Source: Candidatus Moranbacteria bacterium CG23_combo_of_CG06-09_8_20_14_all_35_22
GTDB taxonomy: Bacteria; Patescibacteriota; Minisyncoccia; Moranbacterales; UBA2206
Direction: 5' to 3'
Length of the DNA: 8,926 bases
Assembly (NCBI GenBank): GCA_002772115.1
Contig: PCRW01000015.1
Location: forward strand, 1 to 8,926
The notes under the pieces were generated by a model that saw nothing but the letters and a program-made list of their open reading frames with translations, did not search any database and was not told where the DNA came from. Shown here in pieces: positions 5,591 to 8,926 of this stretch (its first letter is position 1; each line of letters begins with the position of its first letter). The translations under genes were made by a program, and so were the position numbers.

Positions 5591-6268
5591 GTCATCCATA
5601 ATATTTTCCATTTCTTTTCTTTCTTGCATTGCAATTAAATTTTTCATTGCAAATTCTTTATATTCGAAATTATTTTTAAACTGGCCAAGCACTGCCCCCT
5701 TAATTAAAACGACTGGGTGCTTATTTTTCTCGCCAATATATTCTTTAAAACTAGACCAAAAATATTTTCCAGCTGGAGCGATTTTATGCACTTGGCTATT
5801 GCAATTCACATAAGCCGAAACATAAAGAAGATATTCGTTCGTATCTATGTGAGATGATTTAAAACTTCCTTGAAACAAAACGCCTGACCGTTTGTTTTTT
5901 TTATTAAAATATTTTGTATATCCATTTCCCACTTTTTGCATAAAAGTTTCAATTCCTTTTTCTTGAATTTGTCTCAAAATCAAATGATAGTGATTGGGAT
6001 TCAAACAATAAGCAATAATTTCTACCAGTGGATCCTGTTTTTTCTTCCTAACATTCGATGTTAGGAAGAATTGTTCAAGGGTATCACTGGGATTATTTTT
6101 CTTATAATCACGCCAAGCAATCATCGCACCATTATTTTTATCATTCATTAAGCGCAAAGAAAATAAGAAACGCCAATAATCTATCTCACTTAAAAATACC
6201 TCTCGTTTATCAACGCCCCGATTGAAAATATGATAATATTCTTCATTTGTCAAAGACACTTTTCTCAT
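5579..6268 (-). CDS. REP-associated tyrosine transposase (RAYT), Y1/HUH family
   Basis: Single-strand DNA nuclease/transposase of the IS200-like Y1 superfamily, which nicks DNA through a tyrosine after recognising hairpins. In 229 residues: N-terminal YYHIFNRGVDKREVF at 11-25, the HUH-type metal motif NPNHYHLIL at 91-98 (His93, His95), and the tyrosine helix GYTKYFNKK at 116-124 (Tyr117 most likely catalytic, Tyr120 nearby), followed by KRSGVLFQGSFKSSHI. This layout and size match RAYTs, which are usually single-copy and associated with REP-like palindromes rather than full insertion sequences. Palindromes lie just before the gene (6278-6304), just after it (5548-5576) and inside it (6042-6070, encoding residues 67-76 in the linker before the HUH motif). 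The last codons and stop lie in a duplicated palindrome arm. It starts 52 bp after the kinase-like gene and is probably transcribed with it. The catalytic residues appear intact. Confidence 0.92.
   Translation of the reverse strand: MRKVSLTNEEYYHIFNRGVDKREVFLSEIDYWRFLFSLRLMNDKNNGAMIAWRDYKKNNPSDTLEQFFLTSNVRKKKQDPLVEIIAYCLNPNHYHLILRQIQEKGIETFMQKVGNGYTKYFNKKNKRSGVLFQGSFKSSHIDTNEYLLYVSAYVNCNSQVHKIAPAGKYFWSSFKEYIGEKNKHPVVLIKGAVLGQFKNNFEYKEFAMKNLIAMQERKEMENIMDDDLS
6042..6070. repeat. RAYT-associated palindrome, copy 2 (inside the transposase frame)
   Basis: Arms 6042-6054 (TTCTTCCTAACAT) and 6058-6070 are perfect 13-bp complements around the loop TCG (+ strand). It lies entirely within the transposase coding sequence and is translated as FFLTSNVRKK (residues 67-76). 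It shares the 8-bp inner stem with the flanking copies, but the outer stem differs with matching changes on both sides. Confidence 0.92.
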
Positions 6269-6277
6269 AATTCTATT

Positions 6278-6304
6278 CTACCCTAACATTCGATGTTAGG
6301 GTAG
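6278..6304. repeat. RAYT-associated palindrome, copy 3 (5' flank)
   Basis: Arms 6278-6289 (CTACCCTAACAT) and 6293-6304 are perfect 12-bp complements around the loop TCG (+ strand). It sits in the 52-bp gap between the kinase-like gene and the transposase, 9 bp before the transposase ATG, so it would form a hairpin close to the translation start in the mRNA. Confidence 0.92.
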
Positions 6305-6320
6305 GTTATTTAAATTATTA

Positions 6321-6824
6321 TTAAAATCCTTTTATCTCTATCTTATCAAGTTTTCCTTTTTCGATATGTCCAAAAACTTTAGCAACTTTTTTGAGCCACA
6401 ACTTTTTTGCTTTGATATTACTTTCTCTGGTGAAAATTATTATCTTATCAAAGCCAAGATAGGCTGATAATACCATTATGTCTCCATTTTCTGGACATAA
6501 AACAGAACCGATATTTCGTCCTGGAATTTCAACTCGAGCCTTTATGCCTTTTGCGCCAATAAAATTTTGAAAATATTTTTGATTTTTTTTGAGTATTTTT
6601 ATGGCTAACTTTTTTTCTTCTAGCGATTCAGTAATTCGCCCCAAAGGACAAAATTTTATCCCAAATCCTTTTTTTTCAAATTCTGCGCTAATATTTGTCC
6701 CACCGCCAATGATAACAACTGTCGAATATTTTTTAGCAAAATTTTTCAACTCTTTTAATATCTTTTCGCTTTTAATCCCATCGCCTGAAATTTTAATTAG
6801 TCCATTTAATTTTCTCTTTAGCAT
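6321..6824 (-). CDS. Small amino-acid-kinase-fold-like protein, function unknown
   Basis: I do not recognise a specific gene. The 167 residues look like a shortened amino-acid-kinase (aspartokinase / acetylglutamate kinase / UMP kinase) fold: strand LIKISGDG at 9-16, a helix, then VIIGGGTNIS at 37-46 like the glycine-rich phosphate/substrate loop of the family. GDIMVLSAYLGFDKIIIFT at 114-132 resembles the conserved 'AD..A..lA..l.Adkli.lTd' segment. Family members usually have about 230-300 residues; the usual region after this segment, including much of the nucleotide site, seems replaced by a short Lys-rich end. Whether it is an active kinase, a regulatory relative or a binding protein cannot be told from the sequence. 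The frame is intact, has its own promoter and follows the typA terminator, so it looks like a functional gene. It is probably co-transcribed with the transposase downstream. Confidence 0.6.
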   Translation of the reverse strand: MLKRKLNGLIKISGDGIKSEKILKELKNFAKKYSTVVIIGGGTNISAEFEKKGFGIKFCPLGRITESLEEKKLAIKILKKNQKYFQNFIGAKGIKARVEIPGRNIGSVLCPENGDIMVLSAYLGFDKIIIFTRESNIKAKKLWLKKVAKVFGHIEKGKLDKIEIKGF

Positions 6825-6851
6825 ATATTTTTAACACTTATTTACATCTAC

Positions 6852-6880
6852 ATTTTACGCCCAAATAAAATAATTGGCAA
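6852..6880 (-). promoter_or_regulatory. Promoter of the kinase-like gene
   Basis: On the minus strand, TTGCCA (6880-6875) and TAAAAT (6857-6852) are 17 bp apart, each 5 of 6 to consensus. Transcription would start near 6845, about 20 nt before the ATG. It comes right after the typA terminator. Confidence 0.7.
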
Positions 6881-6895
6881 AAAAATTAAACTATA

Positions 6896-6925
6896 AAAAA
6901 ATACCTACTTGAATAGATATTTTTT
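6896..6925 (-). terminator. Terminator of typA
   Basis: Arms 6914-6925 and 6896-6907 form a 12-bp stem around a 6-nt loop; on the minus strand the only non-Watson-Crick pair is a T-G wobble, while on the plus strand it would be an A-C mismatch. The minus-strand stem ends in a T run. It lies 14 bp after the typA stop. The stem is mostly A-T, so efficiency may be moderate. Confidence 0.65.
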
Positions 6926-6939
6926 ATTAAAAGTTTTTA

Positions 6940-8727
6940 TTATTTTTTTCTCCCCGCTTTTATTCTATTATTTTCGGACAAAAATTCTTTTCGCAGGCGC
7001 ACTGATTTCGGAGTAATTTCCAAATATTCATCTTCTGCCATCACTTCCAGCCCTCGTTCAATATTCAAATTCATTGGCGGAACAAGATGAATAGCTTCAT
7101 CGGCGCCAGAAGAACGCATATTGCTCATTTGTTTTCCTTTGGTCGGATTGACCGCCATATCTTCACCTTTCGACACATTGCCAATTACCATCCCTTCATA
7201 AATTTCCATTCCGGAACCAATGTAAAGCGTACCGCGTTGTTGCAGATTAGCCAAAGAAAATCCCAAGGCTTTTCCTGAAGCCATCGAAATCATTGAACCA
7301 ACTTCGCGCTTGGAAATTTCTCCGGCGTATGGTCGAAATCCAATCACGCACGAACACATAATTCCTTCTCCTTTGGTATCAACAATAAATTGTCCGCGAT
7401 AACCCAAAATTCCCCGCGTCGGAATTTCAAAAATCATTCGATTTTGATTGCCGTGCGATTGCATATCAATCATTATGCCTTTTCTTTTCCCTAGCGTTTC
7501 AATGATTGTTCCAGAAATTGTTGACGCCACATCAATTGTCACTTCTTCAAATGGTTCAGATTTTATTTTGTCAATTTCTTTGATAATTACTTGTGGTTGC
7601 GACACTTGAATTTCATAGCCTTCGCGACGCATGTTTTCCAAAAGAATTGCAATATGAAGTTCCCCTCGACCATAAACTTTCCAAAAATCTGCGGAAGTAA
7701 AGTCAATCTTGAGTCCAACATTTATTTCTAATTCTTTTTCCAAGCGCTCTTTAATTTGTTTAGTCGTCACGAATTTTCCTTCACGCCCAGCAAAAGGAGA
7801 ATCATTAACTAAAAATCTAAGTGAAATAGTTGGCTCATCAATGGAAATTGCCGGCAAAGCAACTTGCTCTGCATTTTCACAAATTGTATCGCCGATTTCA
7901 ATTTCTGGTAGTCCTGCCATCATTACAATATCTCCCGCAACCGCTTCTTGAATTTCCTGTCTTTCCATTCCATGAAAACTAAAAAGCTTGGTAATTTTTC
8001 CATTTTTAATTTCCCCATTTAATTTTTTTAAATATAAATTACCTCCATTTCTGATCGTTCCTTCATAAATTCGAAGAATTGCCAGCCGTCCCAAAAAATT
8101 ATCATAACCTAAATTAAAAGGCTGGGCGCGAAGTGGAACATCTTTCTCCGAAACAGCTGGTAAAACTTTTTCCAAAACTAAATCAAGTAGTGGATTCATA
8201 TTTTGACTTTCATCATCCAAATGCCGTTTAGCAATCCCCTGCTTGCCAATTGCATAAATTGTTTCAAAATCAAGCTGTCCATCACTTGCTCCCAAATCCA
8301 GAAACAGCTCAAAAACTTTTTCTTGCGCCAGTTCTGGATCAGAGGCCGGCTTATCAATTTTGTTTATAATCACAATTGGTTTTAGACCTAACTCCAAAGA
8401 TTTTTTGAGAACAAAACGAGTTTGTGGCATCGGCCCTTCTTGGGCATCCACTACGAGTAGCACACTGTCAATTGAACGAAGGACTCGTTCCACTTCACTG
8501 CCAAAATCAGCGTGTCCTGGAGTGTCCACGATATTGATTTTTGTATCTTTATAAAACAAACTGGCATTTTTAGCATAAATGGTAATACCCCGCTCTTTTT
8601 CCAAAGCGTTAGTATCCATTGTCGCCCCCTCATCAGTTATCGTTCCTGTTTGTTTCATTAGGGCATCGGTAATTGTTGTTTTGCCATGGTCAACATGCGC
8701 GATAATGGCAATATTTCGAATCTGCAT
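6940..8727 (-). CDS. typA: Ribosome-associated translational GTPase TypA/BipA
   Basis: Translational GTPase related to EF-G that binds the 70S ribosome and helps ribosome assembly and stress adaptation, notably in the cold in E. coli. The 595 residues are near the usual family length. G-domain motifs: AHVDHGKTT at 10-18 (G1), ERGITI at 45-50 (G2), DTPGHADF at 68-75 (G3) and NKID at 122-125 (G4). The G5 position reads YAIGKQGIA, where BipA usually has a YASA..GIA-type sequence. After it come an EF-Tu-like domain 2, a domain III with GRGELHIAILLENMRREGYE, an EF-G-V-like domain starting near SEPFEEVTIDV, and the TypA-specific C-terminal domain ending in TPKSVRLRKEFL. I chose the ATG at 8727 because MQIRNIAIIAHVDHGK is the normal N-terminus; a longer frame from a TTG at 8787 only reads through the leader hairpin. 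It has its own promoter and terminator. Confidence 0.97.
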   Translation of the reverse strand: MQIRNIAIIAHVDHGKTTITDALMKQTGTITDEGATMDTNALEKERGITIYAKNASLFYKDTKINIVDTPGHADFGSEVERVLRSIDSVLLVVDAQEGPMPQTRFVLKKSLELGLKPIVIINKIDKPASDPELAQEKVFELFLDLGASDGQLDFETIYAIGKQGIAKRHLDDESQNMNPLLDLVLEKVLPAVSEKDVPLRAQPFNLGYDNFLGRLAILRIYEGTIRNGGNLYLKKLNGEIKNGKITKLFSFHGMERQEIQEAVAGDIVMMAGLPEIEIGDTICENAEQVALPAISIDEPTISLRFLVNDSPFAGREGKFVTTKQIKERLEKELEINVGLKIDFTSADFWKVYGRGELHIAILLENMRREGYEIQVSQPQVIIKEIDKIKSEPFEEVTIDVASTISGTIIETLGKRKGIMIDMQSHGNQNRMIFEIPTRGILGYRGQFIVDTKGEGIMCSCVIGFRPYAGEISKREVGSMISMASGKALGFSLANLQQRGTLYIGSGMEIYEGMVIGNVSKGEDMAVNPTKGKQMSNMRSSGADEAIHLVPPMNLNIERGLEVMAEDEYLEITPKSVRLRKEFLSENNRIKAGRKK

Positions 8728-8743
8728 AAAATTATACTTTAAT

Positions 8744-8771
8744 AAAAAATAAAAACGCTGATTTAACAGCG
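8744..8771 (-). promoter_or_regulatory. Terminator-like hairpin in the typA leader (possible attenuator)
   Basis: On the minus strand CGCTG (8771-8767) pairs with CAGCG (8760-8756) around loop TTAAAT and is followed by TTTTTATTTTTT (8755-8744). It lies between the typA promoter and the typA ATG. A competing short stem, GCGA (8785-8782) with TCGC (8772-8769), shares bases with the first arm, so two exclusive folds are possible. Otherwise it may simply end transcripts arriving from the right. Confidence 0.5.
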
Positions 8772-8796
8772 AAAAATTTAATCGCAACTAATATCC

Positions 8797-8825
8797 ATAT
8801 TAGCACCAAAAGATTATTATGTCAA
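8797..8825 (-). promoter_or_regulatory. Promoter of typA
   Basis: On the minus strand a perfect -35 TTGACA (8825-8820), a 17-bp spacer ending in TGC (an extended -10 TGn), and -10 TAATAT (8802-8797, 4 of 6). Transcription would start near 8790, leaving a leader of about 63 nt. Confidence 0.75.
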
Positions 8826-8838
8826 AACTTATCGGCTC

Positions 8839-8926
8839 TATAATAAATAGTGTGGTGGATAACTAAAGAAGTGGTAGGATTTAAGTGCTTAAACATTAAA
8901 CCCCCACCACCTCTATGAAACAAGAT
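8839..8926 (+). promoter_or_regulatory. Possible divergent regulatory region and start of a rightward gene at the window edge
   Basis: A perfect TATAAT at 8839-8844 without a good -35 box points rightward. Downstream are GTGGTGG (8852-8858) and GTGGTAG (8871-8877), a dyad TTTAAG/CTTAAA around TG (8880-8893), and CCACCAC (8904-8910), complementary to the first GTGGTGG. An ATG at 8915 opens a frame of four codons (MKQD) before the window ends. Four codons cannot identify a gene, and no ribosome binding site is visible. Confidence 0.25.

Noticed and set aside
5548..6304. CRISPR array or classic IS with terminal inverted repeats
   Set aside because: The palindromes are not regularly spaced with unique spacers, one is inside the gene, and the protein is a Y1-type RAYT whose relatives lack classic terminal inverted repeats and target duplications.
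8731..8736. TATAAT (minus strand) just before the typA ATG as a -10 box
   Set aside because: Transcription would begin inside the start codon and no -35 box is present; the promoter at 8797-8825 is better.
8728..8787. Extended typA start (TTG) adding 20 residues
   Set aside because: The added codons read through the leader hairpin and the sequence before MQIRNIAIIAHVDHGK has no family counterpart that I know of.
8822..8896. 24-codon ORF on the minus strand after a GAGGTGG-like site
   Set aside because: Overlaps the typA promoter, has no recognisable sequence and would need a transcript from outside the window; probably chance.
8903..8913. CCACCACCTCT as an anti-Shine-Dalgarno or rRNA end fragment
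   Set aside because: No other rRNA-like sequence surrounds it.
1..8926. TGA recoded to glycine as in Gracilibacteria/Absconditabacteria
   Set aside because: All genes are full length without in-frame TGA and use TAA stops.

Overview
This AT-rich window looks like a chromosomal piece of a Candidate Phyla Radiation (Patescibacteria) bacterium, probably Parcubacteria/Paceibacteria-like. The reasons are a compact division and cell-wall (dcw) cluster without murE between ftsI and murF, a short FtsL-like protein, MurF with the hydrophobic insert I associate with this group, a RAYT-type Y1 transposase, and very A/T-rich spacers. The lineage is inferred from gene style and cannot be proven here. All eight complete genes lie on the minus strand, read right to left, and all end in TAA. 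None needs TGA as a sense codon, so the standard bacterial code fits. Clear Shine-Dalgarno sites are almost absent.

Layout in transcription order: (1) 8926-8797 is a regulatory end with a strong leftward promoter for typA and, at the very edge, a possible start of a rightward gene. (2) typA/bipA follows a leader of about 63 nt holding a terminator-like hairpin, and is closed by a hairpin terminator at 6896-6925. (3) A small protein resembling part of the amino-acid-kinase fold has its own good promoter (6852-6880). It is followed by a RAYT (Y1/HUH) transposase gene carrying three copies of a palindrome: one before the gene, one inside its reading frame and one overlapping its end. This unit is closed by a terminator at 5434-5462. 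(4) The dcw operon starts at a near-consensus promoter (5382-5410) with MraZ-type repeats just downstream and runs mraZ, rsmH, ftsL-like, ftsI, murF. It reaches the left edge of the window, where mraY would be expected next.

How the genes work together: MraZ is a DNA-binding regulator that probably binds the repeats in front of its own gene. RsmH methylates 16S rRNA. The FtsL-like protein and FtsI (class B PBP) belong to the division-site peptidoglycan machinery, and MurF makes the UDP-MurNAc-pentapeptide precursor. TypA is a ribosome-associated GTPase.

The most unusual material is non-coding. The RAYT palindromes share the core CCTAACAT/ATGTTAGG while their outer stem bases differ with full compensation, and one copy is translated as part of the transposase. 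Separately, the dcw spacers are filled with long inverted repeats: two TACGAA-type elements and one AATTTTTAATTTT-type element. Repeat sequence also supplies the last codons and stop codons of rsmH and of the transposase gene. The typA leader may be an attenuator.
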